64,000 bases of DNA from Hermatobates lingyangjiaoensis (GCA_026182355.1 JAPFBL010000035.1:930001-994000); one strand, 5' to 3'; counted from the first letter of the stretch, positions 35,400 to 49,066 are shown. Notes: generated by a model not told the origin, from the letters alone. Program-made: numbers and translations.

Positions 35400-38030
35400 T
35401 CATAATAATAGTTAAGTAACCACATTTGCTATAGATAGGATATAAATTCAATGTATCAACGAAAAATCGCTCAGAAATCTGGAAAGTTCATCCGAGCAAA
35501 ACTTATTCCTGTCATACGAAAGTATATCTGCACGGTATGAACTGTGAAACTTAAATAAATGAGGACCTCATAACAGAAACCAGAACAAAAAAAAATACAT
35601 TGAAGTAACCTGTAATTATAAGGAATGAATAAGAAGTTAAGTTTGTAGGTATTGTCAGGTGCTAATTTGACAGAAGTTTGTCGGACTAAAGGCTCTCCTC
35701 ACTGCGACGGCATTTAGGGATGAAAGGGGTTCCTACCGGTCTATTGGTTTGCAATGTTTCGAGTGGGTGGCTTCGAACCCCTTCCACTCCACTAGTATAA
35801 GCTCCACTTGAAACAAGAAAACTTAACCAACACAATCTTTAATAAATACATTATAGTGTGTATATTGCTCACTTGTAAAATTTATTTTAGATATTGATAG
35901 TTTTTAATATTATATGGTAGAATAAATTAAATATAAGTAATTGTTGATTTGGTCAACACAAGCAAATGAAAACAAATCTCATAAAATGGATTATACTCGT
36001 ATTTCTATTGGATGAAATAACTTAAGTTTAACGATTATAAACTATTACTTACAAAACAAACGCTACATTACAACTCAGAGCACTTCGGATATCTACTTCT
36101 GAAATGTATTGTTAAACCGCAAGACACACACAAATACAGTTTGCTATTCACTTTATGAAAGTAATCATCATTTTAAATGTGGAATAATTGAAGAATTAAA
36201 AAAAAATCATGAAAAAATCATGCCATTAGCATAGCGTGACTGCCACACTAAAGCGAAACGAATCTTCAAAGGGCTAGAGTATTGAATGTCATTTTTTTTT
36301 CGATTCCCTAAAGAAATTAAAGATCATTGATCGCTTAACAAGTCCAAAGCCACGTAAACTATATAACGTTTAAGGAAAATCATTTTTATATTTCCTAAAA
36401 AAGTTTCAATATATTTTTATTTTTAAAAACTGGTTATTAAAATTTTGTTCCTTTAGAAAAAACTTTTGGGTTTAAAGTTTTTTAATAACAAAAACTTAAA
36501 AAATTAAAATTAAATTAAAAATAAAAATTAAAATTTCATTTTGTATTTAGATCTAGCTGTAGTTGAACACCAAATTTTTTTTTCATTAATGGACTAAATA
36601 AATAGTAACTGTGTTAGTTATTCCGCGTTATCTCAAGGTTACAAAGCTATTTACGGGTTTTTGATGTTTAACATGAAATATAGCTTGAAAGATAACTCAT
36701 GCTCAAGCATGAAAGATAGCTTGAGATCCATGTTATGTTATAAAACACCAAAAACTCACTAAAGAGACTTTGCTAAAGAGTTCTAGAACTTCTAACGATT
36801 TATCTGCTTATAAACATACATATATTTCTTCTTAGAAAAAGATTTAAACAACAAACTTGTTGGAAGGTTTAAGTTAGCTTCTTGAGTAAATAATAATTCT
36901 TAACTTTGTAACAAATAAAAAAGTTGGAAGGCTTTTGATATAATTCGTTCAGTTATTTTATACCTTGAATGAAAGTTATAAATCACTTTTCAAATAATTT
37001 TATAAATCTATTAACCTTTTAATGTATTTCATAATTCCTTGAAAACTTTCCTTTTACCGCGGTTATTAGTATCATTATAAAATATACTACATAAATTTTC
37101 ATCATAATAAAACAGATATAAACGCTTTAAAATATATATGTACAAGAAATATGAAATTTTATTGAAATTTGAACTACTCAGTTTGTTATTAATAAATTAT
37201 TATGATTAATATAATATTATATTAATTCTGTTTTTGATTATAACTTATCAAACCTGAATATCATTGGGCTAACAACCAATGAAAAACTCGCCTACCCAAT
37301 AAAACCCCTTCACAGCGTTATCAATCCGACAAAGGACTTTTCTCAACTCCTTCTTAAGGGTCTTTAAGAATAATTTTAATTCTCTTAACGTATATAGAAG
37401 TCATCTAAGCTATATATTCATAAAATACCTATTCAAACAGATGAAACAAAAGGTCCATGTAAACTTTCCTTGTTTCATTCAATTTACTTTCTCATACTGA
37501 TGCGACCTAGACCAGATTTCACACTGGTTATAGCACCATGAAACTTTCTGTGAATTTGGTGAAGAGTGTCCTCATAGAATTCAGTAAGTGACTAGCTTGT
37601 TATTGCCTTCTGTCTAATAGTTATCATGAACTAATAACTTATGGAACTCTATCTAAATACCTGATCATATTTAGAATAGAGCCACATGTTAACAGACACT
37701 TCAGAATAGATATAAATTAGGTTGAGCCCTGATATAAAATGTATTCACCTATCCAAAGATCCAAAGAGATTACTCAAGTAATGGAAAACTCATTTATATT
37801 GTGGTGATTACAGTTACTATGACTTATGAATCTTCAACATGTTTTTTAAGCAGAAAAAAGAGGTAATGCAGATAATCCAAATGTAGTGTGTTCATTTATA
37901 CGTTAGTCACTTCGGTATCAGAGAAATACGCACGCACATCCAATGAGACTAGAGCCAAGCGAAGAATTTACTGCATGACTGGAAATCACTTTTCACAAAA
38001 ATTCATCTCATCCAACTTGTACAACAATTA
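35400..38030. other. AT-rich, nothing firm
   Basis: Besides the possible SINE at 35648 I see no element or gene. Confidence 0.45.
35648..35815 (-). repeat. possible second SINE family
   Basis: Minus strand: GGGGTTCGAAGCC resembles a B box, preceded by a GC-richer head and followed by CCGTCGCAGTGAGGAGAGCC. No A box is clear, and no second copy lies in the window. Confidence 0.3.
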
Positions 38031-38039
38031 AAAATCTGG

Positions 38040-40057
38040 AGTGGCCTTCACTAAACTTTACTATAAGTAACTTAATATCAAATTTCTTGAGTATATAATA
38101 TATAACGTCTCAATTAAGCATAATGTAAACATCTAAATGGGATATGATTATTAGTCATTCATTCCTGAAAGAGTACAGATAGTGATTGAAGGACATATCA
38201 ATATATAAGCTTATTTTGGTACATCGCACAGCTGATGCAAATAATTTCATTAGTATAACTACAGCAGTAATAACATTTTTGAAAAACCAAAGTGAACATT
38301 TCTTGATACGAAATATTCTCCTACAAGAGAACATGGCCTCTGTTCAAATAGCCAGTGGATTTCTCACATCGTTTACTTGACATCCTTCTACATTGAATAT
38401 TAAAGTAAAATTTTCAAATTTTAAACAGGAAAATACCCTTATTTTTTCTGAAAAACATCATAAAAATCGAAGAAAAAATGTTGCTTTAAGATGAATTATA
38501 ATTAAAGTAGTACGATAATTACATTTATTAATCTCTAAACTAAAGATTTCAATTTTGAATTATCTTTTACATTTTCGGTCTTTTATAGAATTATTATACT
38601 GGGAATTTTATGGCTTCTTGGTATTTAATAAGATCATTTTCCTTCCCCTTTGTCAAATATCATATATACGAATTTTTTCTGAGTGAGTGGTATCCTTTTC
38701 CTGCCTTCTGTACTCTGTTTAAGTTTGCTATGAATGTATATTGAGAAAAAATATATTAGTAATTAGCCAGTTTACATACTCAAATCGAAGTCAAAGCCAG
38801 CTATTCAATATAATTTAAATCTTTTATAGTTGGGAGCTTCTAATATTTGAAAAAAATAAATATGAACTATTAGACTAGAATTGTAAAAAAACTGGATATT
38901 TCTCAACAAACATAAGTCCTCTTTCTTGAGGAAAGAGTCCATTCATTACATTTAAATATCATGGAAAGGTACTACATTCACAATTATAATGTAATTGTAA
39001 CTGATATTAAGTTTTGCTCAAGAGTGCAATATATAGATTTATTAAAGCATTTTATGAGACAAATCCATCATGTTTATTGGCGGTGATTTTTTTACATGTA
39101 ACAATATTATTCCTCTTACATCAAATATAAGTCAATAAACAATTCAAATTGTTCCTTTATAAATATCAATTTTGTCTCAGTGGAATCGCTCAAAAAATTT
39201 CTAAGTCAATGTAAACAATGAAAAAAATATAAAAAATTCGACAAGTATAGCAGGTGATCTCTTAGTCTAAGATAAACAAACAGTTTTTATAGCGTTATTG
39301 CTCTTTCCCATAACTGAAACTTCATGATTTTTTTTTATGAATTGCTAATTTTTTGTTCCATTTTTGGTCAAATTTTCATTATTTTTTAATCAGCCGTTTA
39401 GCGTCAAAAAAACATTTTCTGAAAACAGAAATCGTACTGTAACGCCCCATTAGCGAATATAATTTTGAAAAAAAATATCTCAACTCATTCTACACATAAT
39501 GTTCTATTTATAGGCATAGTTTCATTCTTGTCCGTCAAACAGTATGGCTTGTATCGCTCTCACAAGGTTTGAGATTGAATTATAAGTCAAAATTTGTACA
39601 TTTTATTAAAAAAAAATATTTCCTGTTGTTTTAAAATTCTGAATATATTTTTCGTTTGTTTCATTTGAAACCTCAAAGATAATGTCAAAATTTCAAAACT
39701 CTAGGGTTATCAGTTTAGGAGAAATAAATGTTTTAAAAAAAACTGTTTTTGGCAAAAAAAGTGACTTTCCCATCATGCATAATTCTTCCCAAACAATAGG
39801 GATCTTCGTCTTTATGAGGCCCATTTTTGTGTGAAATATCAACTTGATCCTTCAAAGATTCTGGACCGTATCGTGGTAACAAGCAATGCTAACACACTCA
39901 CCCACCCACCCACCCACCCACCCACCCACACACACACAGACATCATCGTAAAAACGTCATAAAACGACTTCTGGGACCTCAAAACATGTAATTCCGTCAA
40001 AATCTCGAGATCGAATTTTTTCACGATCACTATACTTTACTTATAGTAAAGTAAAAA
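38040..40057. repeat. ~2-kb dispersed repeat R1, copy 1
   Basis: Aligns by eye with 46130-48125 over its whole length: AACATCTAAATGGGA.AT, CTCCTACAAGAGAACATGGC, TTTAGCGTCAAAAAAACATT, TCTCGAGATCGAATTTTTTC. It ends in (CCCA)n, a conserved 100-bp segment and ATACTTTACTTATAGTAAAG. No ORF beyond 65 codons, so it is a non-autonomous element or a much-decayed one. The class is unknown. Confidence 0.75.
39894..39938. repeat. (CCCA)n tract in R1
   Basis: About seven CCCA units followed by CACACACACA. Shorter versions occur at the same place in the other R1 copies (34500, 47985, 59930). The minus strand, (TGGG)n, has the pattern of a G-quadruplex. Confidence 0.85.
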
Positions 40058-40786
40058 AGCACAATAAGATTACAACCTAAGATACTGTCATTGATTTCAA
40101 AAAAGATCTAATTCTGAGGAGCGTCATTATTTTTAACGCCCAAATTTAAAGACCACGAGTTTTTTTGCATTTGTGCCAGTAATTGTTTGTTATTTTTTTC
40201 GTGTAACTAAATTTTACTACTGTTCCAATCGTAAAGCAGAATCTTAATAATCTTATGGATGTTTCGAAAGTTAATTATAGAATTTCAAAAACATATATTG
40301 TCCTAATTTTTTTAATTCTTACTAATACTAATTCCCATTTGTTTTATTATGGTCGAGACGTTGATATATAGTGATATTTATTTTTTTTTGATTATTTATA
40401 ATTGATATATATTACTCTTTCTCTATTATAAGTAGGCTATACCAATGATGATAAACAGGTCTTGTGTTGGCAAGGTAGTCATGAGCTAATTATTTGTTCC
40501 CTAAGTAACTGATGTCGGAATACTTGGTTTGCTTGGAAAGCAAGAATAATAATTACATTTTAATGAATTGAAAGATTCGAAATGATTATGGAAGTGATAG
40601 ATTTAATTTTCTGAAATGGAAGGCGTGGAGCACTTAAGACAAATACAAGCTAAATACAGGTTAAGCTCCCATTTGCTAAGTAAGTAATTATGCAGTTTAT
40701 AATTATTTTTGTATAAATGTGAAACCCTCGAAATTTGAATGGCTATTGACAAAGTGTTCATGTACTTACACCATACTGGGTAAGTA

Positions 40787-41059
40787 ACTATATCATAAAA
40801 TAAATTAATTAAGTAGTTAAAAGAATAATTGTATAAGTTAAGTTAATATTTTTTCAATTTTGAAGTGATGGTTGAGAGGGTTACACTAAGTTTATGTTCA
40901 ATTTTAATGAATCCATAAATTTTGGTAAATAAGTAACCATTATTAAATGCTCTTAATAAATTGCACAACCCTCTCAACTATCACTTCAAAATTGAAAAAT
41001 ATCAACTTTAACTTATACAACCATTTTCTTAACTAATTTATTTATTTTATGATATAGTT
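40787..41059. mobile_element. foldback / MITE-like inverted repeat
   Basis: Arms of about 92-96 bp (40787-40882 and 40968-41059) with an 85-bp loop. They share AACTATATCATAAAATAAAT and TTTCAATTTTGAAGTGAT, then GTTGAGAGGGTT. No (TA)n edges and no hammerhead core, so it is distinct from the PLE termini. Related flanks (GGAGCACTTAAG) lie on both sides at about 40590-40650 and 41195-41258. Confidence 0.7.
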
Positions 41060-42345
41060 GCAATTGATAACTGAGAGTCAAAAAATACTGATTGGGTTAG
41101 TCAATTTAAGGTCTATAAGTAAAGAATGCATGCGTTTTTAATAAAAACAATCGACTGAAGTAGAGTGATGTGAAATGATTATGATATGGACTGAATGGAA
41201 TGGAAAGGAAACATTTAATCTTCAGAATGGAAGACGTAGAGCACTTAAGTGCTCTTAGCTGCAACCCAAATCCAATTACAGTATCAATTTCTTTCAATAT
41301 CAAGGATATTGGTTTATCAATTTGCATTCACATTTCCGTCCCTTTTACTCATGCTTGAAACCGGAGGAGAATCATTCTGTTAGGTTAGGAGAAGTTAAGT
41401 TATTAAGGAAAAATTGTATTCATCATATTCTCGTTCCACCTTCTAAATACTATCACAATACTCGTAACTTGGGCATGTTCTGTTTTACATCTTACTTTTT
41501 TTGCAAAACGGTTGAAGAGCTCGCCTGATTTTCAATTTACTCGCAGTCTCAATGACTACCTTCAAATATCTCACTTGTCCTTAGTACGACTGAAAAAGCT
41601 TTAATATTTTGTTACTCTTCTTCATTTGAATATTTCATTATGGTTTTAATTGTTCATTAGTAGGGCTTCAAAAATGTCGTATTTTTTTATGAAAACTAAA
41701 TTTTTCATAAATTTTGTATTAAATTGTAACATAAAAATTGTATTGCTTTCATTCGTTTCTGATTGTTTTTGTATTCGTCACGATCATCTCTCGGTTAATC
41801 TCATGTGGTAAACTTCCTGAATATCTTTTTGGGTTCTCAAGCCATCAAATACATTTTAAAGCCTCCTTAATCATTGAAACTTTACCTTTTCAATGAGAGA
41901 AGTGCTAACAATGTATGAATCAATGTCCCAGTGGTTTGGGTTTCACAGTCCCCAGAGTTAATTACACTCGTACACCAATCTGGTGTTTTTAATGGCGGGT
42001 TCTCGATCATGTAGTTATGTTGATAAATGCCCTGCTTTTAGATGGAATTTTGTAATAAGTGGCAGGGTTAATTCTCATGTTTATATTTGCATTTGATAAT
42101 GTGCTTCACTATGCGTTTTATACTCTTTCGTCAAGTGTATTTCTATTTACGCTCGGAACTTGAATTTTATAATAGACTTTATGCGCTATTGTTTGTGTAT
42201 CATAAATAAGTTATTTTTCTTAAATAAAGGTTTTTTTTTCAAAGTTTATCAATATGTTTATTTGAATAAACGATATTTTGATATCCAAATTAATGAGTTA
42301 AAGTTCTTTGCCAGTGTAGTTAGGCTGCACCATTGGTACTGAGCA

Positions 42346-42381
42346 ATCACCGGAAGACGGCGAATGTCGAAATATCGTTGT
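42346..42381 (+). ncRNA. hammerhead-like motif, AUAU-C type, mutated
   Basis: CGGAAGA (U4 to G), extra C, stem II GGC-GAAU-GUC-like, GAA, AUAU, C, GUUGUGA. (TA)n follows at 42427. Confidence 0.4.
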
Positions 42382-43050
42382 GATGATTGTTTGTGACTGG
42401 TTTGTTCTTATCATCATGTTATCGTGTATATATATATATATATATATGATATTTACTGCTACTACAGAGATGTCTCAGTAACGCAAGTGCCTAAAGAATC
42501 ATGAAATTACTTTTTCATCCCTAATTAAAAAATCACAACTTTATTTGAAGTAATTATTTTTCCAAGACTAAACAAGATTTAAATGTCAATGTATTTTTAT
42601 TTATTGCACTTATATTTCAAATATATATAAAAAACGATCCAAATTTGAACAAAAGAACTCAACCGACGTCGAAACACAGAAACCTCTCAAAATTTCGACA
42701 AAAAAGTAATAATAATTACTATACATTACATATAGTAGTGTAATAATAATAATGCATTTCATTTCACTAGTATGATGCATATGGGCTTCTTTTGAAGAGA
42801 GTTTGTATTGAAAAAAAATAAAATTCAAGCTATTAAACCAAGCTATTTAATATTGATTTTAATTAAGAGTTGTATAGGGCTGTTAACAAAAATGTAACAT
42901 TTATAAAAGGTTATTGTTCAATCCAGTATTGTTAAGAAAGAGTTACCAATGAAACAATAGAAATGAGTATGCAAATATAAGTATCCATACACTCTCAGAA
43001 TGGATTACTTACATATTTATATATTTTTATATATTCAAAAACAAAGAAGA

Positions 43051-43127
43051 GTAAGACACAGAGAAAGAGACACACTTACTAACTCTTAAATTGAGTTATT
43101 AAGTGTGTCTCTTTGTCTGTGTGTTAC
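43051..43127. repeat. 35-bp-arm hairpin
   Basis: Arms 43051-43085 and 43093-43127 (AGACACAGAGAAAGAGACAC and its complement with a few changes). It includes AAGTGTGT as in family-A tails, so it is probably two short family-A ends facing each other. Confidence 0.65.
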
Positions 43128-43173
43128 ACTTTTTCGTTGCTTCACAAGTTCATTTGCTGTTCGTATCTCTACG

Positions 43174-43300
43174 CTCCTGATGACGGTTAAACCAAAAATT
43201 AGAGGCTGTAAGGGTGTTCGTCCCATTACCCTGTATCTAAATCTTACTGTGAAACGTATATATATACATTTTCGATGAAAATACGATCCGAAACGGACAA
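43174..43300 (+). mobile_element. PLE family-A terminus
   Basis: CUGAUGA, extra C, GGUUAAACC, AAA (G12 lost), AAUU, A, GAGG, then GTAAGGGTGTTCGTCCC and (TA)n. On the minus strand a GUCC-GUUUC-GGAU hairpin (43286-43298) belongs to the inverted copy that follows. Confidence 0.55.
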
Positions 43301-43400
43301 ATAAAGTTCAATTTAGATAAACAAACATTAATAAAATAAAAACACAATTACGATCTCTAATTTTTTGTATGAACCGTCTTCAGGAGAGATAAGAGAGGGA
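43301..43400 (-). mobile_element. PLE family-A terminus, opposite strand
   Basis: Minus strand 43354-43387: UCUC, CUGAAGA, C, GGUUCAUACA, AAA, AAUU, A, GAGA. Stem I is intact while stem II and G12 are damaged. It faces the plus-strand copy at 43174 tail to tail, across (TA)n. Confidence 0.55.
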
Positions 43401-43724
43401 AACCAACCGTTTCTCTACCAGTGCGCTTGGTTTGCACTCAAAATGAACGAAGATAAACGTTGTGGATCGTTTATTCAATTTAGTATATATATACATATAC
43501 TTACTTAATAAAGACTCTTTGTTTTAAAGATTTTAATAAACAAATTAAAAGAAGTCTAATTAAACTACAGCTTAAAGTGTCAATTAACCTTAATAACTTA
43601 CTTGTTCTACCTTTTATTCAACACTTGTTCGTTTGCATTCAAACTTTGTTGATAAAATTTGGCACTACTTTTTTGTTTAAGAATGACAATAATTTATAAA
43701 GTTGTTTGATGATGCATTAAATAA

Positions 43725-43960
43725 GTAGTGCTGAAGGTTATATTTGTGAAATTCCTTGCATGCATGGTAACCTCCGTTATACTGGGCAAACTGGTAAGAG
43801 TTCTTAATAGAAGAATTAACAACACAAGTACAATATTTGAAGAAAATAATCATTCATTTAATGCTTTCTTTCAACAAACTAACCAGTCTAATGTTTCTAT
43901 TGATTGATAACAAGCTGAAGATATACTTCGTCAATAGTCAATTAATACATAAAATATTAT
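43725..43960 (+). pseudogene. PLE GIY-YIG endonuclease remnant
   Basis: Frameshifted fragment: near 43745-43800 E-I-P-C-M-H-G-N-L-R-Y-T-G-Q-T-G-K, then in another frame E-E-N-N-H-S-F-N-A-F-F and, near 43895, N-V-S-I-D followed by Q-A-E-D-I-L. Order and motifs match the C-terminal GIY-YIG part of PLEs. No RT is recognisable upstream. Confidence 0.6.
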
Positions 43961-44564
43961 GTATTGAGCATTACTTAAACAACATTTTGATTTAATTTTT
44001 GTTATATATATCATTATTATCTTGTGAATAGTTTCTTTAGTGGCCGACAGGTTAAGTAGAGTCTTACTTAAAGATGCATTACGTTTGAAACCGGTCTGAA
44101 GACTGCAGCAACAATTCAAGAAGTAAGATGGGTCGTAAAATAACAACGATTTATGTACTAATGATTGTCTACTAACCTCTGGAGTACCAATAATACGCAT
44201 TTGCTCCATTAATTAATAGCAGCTCTGGTGTGCTCAAATTGGATTAGTTTGATTGTTGATAAGATAGTCAACAGCTGTTTAACTGCTTTCCTTGTCTAGC
44301 AGTTCTGTAACATTCCATGAGTTTGAAGGTCCTATTCCGTCATCTTTACCCGTTTATGTTCTGCTTTTACTTCTTGTTTACAATTTTTTTTTAATCTTTA
44401 ACAATAAACTATCTCGAAAGGCCTTAGAACATTTTAATTTTTCTATTTGTGATTATTCCTTTGCTATGTATATTTATGCATATAAATAAACTTAAAACAG
44501 TCCTTGAACGAAGTGATCAGTTAGGTAACTACTGATCTGTCGATATTTAGTCACCTATTGGACT

Positions 44565-44630
44565 ATTTCCTCTCTTCTCCTGATGACAACAGGGTTGTCA
44601 AAAAAATAAAGCACGGTATGCCAATACTCT
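44565..44630 (+). mobile_element. PLE terminus fragment
   Basis: CTCTTCTCCTGATGACAACA followed by GGGTTGTCAAAAAAATAAAG: core CUGAUGA, a CAAC/GUUG stem, then a degraded GAA region. Confidence 0.35.
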
Positions 44631-46129
44631 ATTTCTTCATTCATTCCCTACACATTGTTTGTCATCATATATCGTCTCTTGTTTATCTCACTTTTCTATT
44701 TTTCCTTTGCATGGTGGTAAAATTAGTCTAATAAACTGCTAACTATAGAAGATTTAGTGTTATTTAAATATTTCGTATTGCTTTTAGGCCAGATGTTATC
44801 AAATATATTTGATGAAACGTCAGAACTAATATAGTGTTTTTAACTATTGTACTGGCCCAAAGCTTTTTCAAAAGTAATAAAGTATGTATTGATAGTGGTT
44901 TAAAATAAAAAATATACGCATGTAAAAAATTATAAACTTTTGAAATCACCTGTTTTTAAAAAATTTTCTTAAGGTAAAATCGATGAATAAGGCTTTATTG
45001 GTGATTTCAACATAAAATAAACTCCTATCTCCTAAATGCAATTTAATCTTTTAAGATGAAATGAAATATAAATGCTATATATTGAGTTACATAAGTACTC
45101 TTTCAAAGAAGACCTGAGCTTTTAAAACCTCCCTTTACGATTAAACTCAATTTCAATAGTAATTACTTAAAAAGAATCATGGTGATGGCAATAAGAACGT
45201 ATATTGCAATTAGCAGAATTTGTAATTTGAGATTCGTCTTATTTGTCTTAAATTAGTCTTAACTTCAAAATATTCGAATTAGTGAAAATATTTTGGCTGA
45301 ATTTGAAATTTAAAAGACAAAGAACCTAACTATCTTACCAAGTTCTTCCGCTTTACTATTGATGGCCTTCAGTAACGTGAAGTATGCTTTGTTGAATATG
45401 GTACAGCAAAATATCTCTTAGTATCAAAGAATTGCGATTAACATCTCTTAAATTACACTAGTTAGTAATCAAGAATTAATATAATAAATATATTCTAGTA
45501 TACAAGTCAGGTTTTGAATGAGTTATTATGTCTATTTCGGTATATTCCTTAGAGCTGTATGACACATACCTCTGCTGGTGCATCGGCTCAGAGTAGACCT
45601 CCCTATCGCTTTTGCTTCGTATTCAAGTGGCTTACAATAAACTGAGCAACAATGAGGTCAACACACAAAAAACAAAATATATATATAACCATCCGGAAAA
45701 TTGTATACATTTAGAAAAACATTCCTTCGATGATCAGGAAATGGACGACTGAATATGTAGAAAAACGGAGAGAACAACATGCTTTTTTGTGTATTGTTAA
45801 AATTCATTTGAACATTACCTCTGTATGTTCATATCATTACTGAATCTTATAATAAGAAATGCATATCATTAATCTTATCATTATAATTGATCTTGTACTA
45901 CTATTTTAAAAAATAAGTCTTAATTCTTTGATCACTCTGAAACTTACACAATGCACAGTTTTGTCAAAGTGATCATACTAAAACGAGAATTATATAATTT
46001 GAAACAAACAAAAGGGTTGATAAAGACGCATACAAATATTTGCCGATGCGATTAATTGAGAGTTCTGTTAGTTCAACTTCATATGACTGATCCAAATAAT
46101 TAGTTGAAGTCCATGATATTGAGTAATTG

Positions 46130-48125
46130 CTACAATTTCAACTAAACTATAAGTAAACTTAATAATCAAACTTCTTAAGTGTATAGTATACAATATCCTA
46201 TTTAGGCATAACACAAATGTCTAAATGGGAGATATTTATTAGTCTTTCATTCCTGGAGATGATATGGTAAAGGTAGTGATTGATACACTTATCAATATGT
46301 ATGATTTTTTTTGTATATCACACCACTATGCAAATAATGTCAGTAGTATAACTACATTAGTAACAACAGTTCTTAAAAGCGAAAGTGTAGATTTCGTGTT
46401 ACAAAATAATCTCTTACAAGAGAAAATGGCTTTTGTTCCAATAGCCAGTGAATCTCCTACTTAGTTTATCTGACCTCCTTCTACACAGAAGGTTTAAGGC
46501 AAAGTTTCTCATTTAAAACTTTCCAATTTTTACTGAAAAATATCAGAAACATGTAAGAAAAACTTTTGTTTTAAATAATTTTTCAATTAAAATGTAAGAT
46601 ATTTCATTTATTATTTTTAAAACAATATTTTAAATTTTGAACTATATTTACATTTTGGGTATTTATAAAGTTATTATACTGGAAATTATATGTCATGCTA
46701 GTGTTGTTTAAAAATTACTTTTTTTTCACTTTGTCAAGATTCATGAAAGTTCAATTTACTCTGATTGAGTGTTATCTTTTTTCTGCGAGCTGTACTCTGT
46801 TATAAGATTGATGTAAATGTATATTTAGAAAAAAATAGCAGTAATTAACCAGTTTTGAATATTGAAAACAAATTCAAAGCCTGCTTTTGTGTATACGTAA
46901 TTTAAAACTGTTATAGCTGGAAGTTTGAAATTTTTAGAAGTAATAGATGTGAACTATTCCACTAGAATAATAGAAAAACTGGATATTTTTCAACATAAAA
47001 GAAATTAGTCCATTCCTCACATTTCAATGTTATCCTAAGTTAATACCAAAGTTATCTAAACACAAAAATTTACATCTGCTATTAATTTTTGATCAAGGGT
47101 GCTAGATTAGAGCATTTTTATGAGACAAATCCATCATACCATAGAAAGCTTCAGAAATTACAAGTTGATTGGAGTTGATTTTTTATACGTAAGAATTTTA
47201 TTCTTTTTCATCTCATTAAGCTATTAAACTATTTACAAACTTTTGATTAAACCTCTAGACATCACTTTTGTATCAGTAGATTCACTCAAAAAATTTCTAA
47301 AACAATGTAAACAATGGAAATAAATACAAACTCACACGAGAAGTATAGCAAGTAAATCATTGGTCCAGAATAAACATTCAGTTTTATTGCTTTATTGCTC
47401 TTCCACATGATTGAAATTCTATGAATTTTTTTTATAAATTTCTAATTTTTGGTTTACTTTTTTAACGAAATTTCAAAAGTTTTTTAATAAGCCGTTTAGA
47501 GTCAAAAAACATTTTCTGAAAACAGAAAATTTACTCTAATGCCCACTTGATAAATGTAGTTTTGGAAAAAATATTTCAAATCATCGTCGACATAATGTTC
47601 TATTTTTAGGTGTAGTTTCATTTTTATCCGTTAAACGATATGGCTTGTATCAATTTCACAAGCTTTCAGATTGAATTAGAAGTCAAAATTTTTACATTTT
47701 ATTGAAAAAAAAATCTGTTGTTTTAAAAATCTGAAGATATTTTTCTTTTATTATTTTTGTAACCTCAAAGATAGTGTCAAAATTTCATGATTTTAGAATT
47801 AGTAGTTTAGGAGAAAATAATGTTTAAAATAACATTTTTGGCAAAAAAAAGCGACTTTCCCATCATCATAATTGATTTCAAACAATATGGATCATCTAGA
47901 CTATGAGGCCTATTGTTGTGTAAAATATCAATTTGGTCTATCAAAGATGACAGTAGCGTGGTCACGAATTTCCATACCACTCATCCACCCACCCACCCAC
48001 ATACCCATAGACAACATCAAAAAAAAACTTCATTAAAAGATTTACAGGACCTTAAAACATGGAATTCCGTCAAAATCTCGATATTGATTTTTTCACGATT
48101 AATATACCCTACTTATTATGAATTA
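46130..48125. repeat. ~2-kb dispersed repeat R1, copy 2
   Basis: Direct-orientation partner of 38040-40057, about 8 kb away, roughly 75% identical by eye with small indels. The matching 60-codon ORFs at 38186 and 46264 share N-L-L-Q-E-(N/K)-M-A but carry no known domain, so they are probably non-coding. Confidence 0.75.
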
Positions 48126-48651
48126 AAAAATAAATCAAAAGAAATTACATAACGAATGTTTGCTATGATTTGTATTTAAAACTTACTATAAACTGAAGCG
48201 ATAAAATATTTTAACAAGAAATATTTTTTTAGCTTGTTATGTTATGTAATGTTTCCTTTACAAAATTACAAATTAAAATTATTATTCGCTCTGAAGGTAC
48301 TAGGGGAAACAGTTTTTATTTTTTACTTCACAAATTTCAGTGAATATTTAATAATCACTCCCCCAGTAAAATGTAAAACAGAAGAGATACTGTAGAGCGA
48401 AAAAAACGACTAGATGTTTTATTGATATTTCTGACTACTGCAGAATGTACTGTCAGGGAAAGTATAAGATTAGAAAAATAAACCAGTGTTTAGCGTCAAA
48501 AATACTATTTCTGAAAATAGAAAATGTTCTATATCGCTCGATTGGTTGGCGTAATTTTGAAAAAAATAAATACTAATTGCTCCCTAACAATGGGATTAAT
48601 CACCTTTTGGTGTTCAATTAAAGATTGTGGATTATAGCGATCCAACAAACT

Positions 48652-48722
48652 TTTTAATTGACACCCACACATACACACACTCACACCACACACAGGCATA
48701 TGTACACACACATACACACACA

Positions 48723-48753
<31 letters not shown>

Positions 48754-48777
48754 TTACATACATATATATATATATAT
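48652..48777. repeat. (CA)n then (TA)n compound microsatellite
   Basis: Imperfect CACACA tract (48662-48752) passing into TACATACATATATA. It borders the left arm of the inverted repeat at 48778. Confidence 0.95.
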
Positions 48778-48829
48778 ATAATTAAAGTTACAGCTAGAGA
48801 ACACAAGAAAAAGGACGAACACTCACGAA

Positions 48830-48866
48830 TCTCGGATTATTTCGGCGTCTTGCCGTCATCAGGAGA
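48830..48866 (-). ncRNA. hammerhead-like motif, left arm
   Basis: Stem I UCUC/GAGA, CUGAUGA, extra C, GGC-AAGAC-GCC, GAA, AUAAU, C. One additional C separates the cleavage base from stem I. Confidence 0.5.
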
Positions 48867-49029
48867 GTAGAAAGAAAGAAAATAAAATAAAAGGAGAAAG
48901 AATGAAGGAACGGAGACGTAAATGCGTCCACTGGCCGATGTAAACTCGGAGTTTACATCGGCCAGTGGACGCATTTACGTCTCCGTTCCTTCATTCTTTC
49001 TCCTTTTATTTTATTTTCTTTCTTTCTAC

Positions 49030-49066
49030 TCTCCTGAAGACGGCAAGACGCCGAAATAATCCGAGA
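49030..49066 (+). ncRNA. hammerhead-like motif, right arm
   Basis: Identical to the left-arm motif except N7 = A (CUGAAGA). Both are standard-compatible at N7. Confidence 0.5.

Noticed and set aside
44085..44110. GAAACCGGTCTGAAGACTGC as another hammerhead-like core
   Set aside because: Order of CUGAAGA and GAAAC is reversed and no stems form.
38186..46464. Matching 60-codon ORFs at 38186 and 46264 as a conserved peptide
   Set aside because: They match because they lie in two copies of repeat R1; substitutions do not favour synonymous sites by eye, and the frames are short.
48658..48870. Thr/His-rich ORF and its Cys/Val-rich opposite-strand ORF
   Set aside because: Translation of the (CA)n microsatellite.
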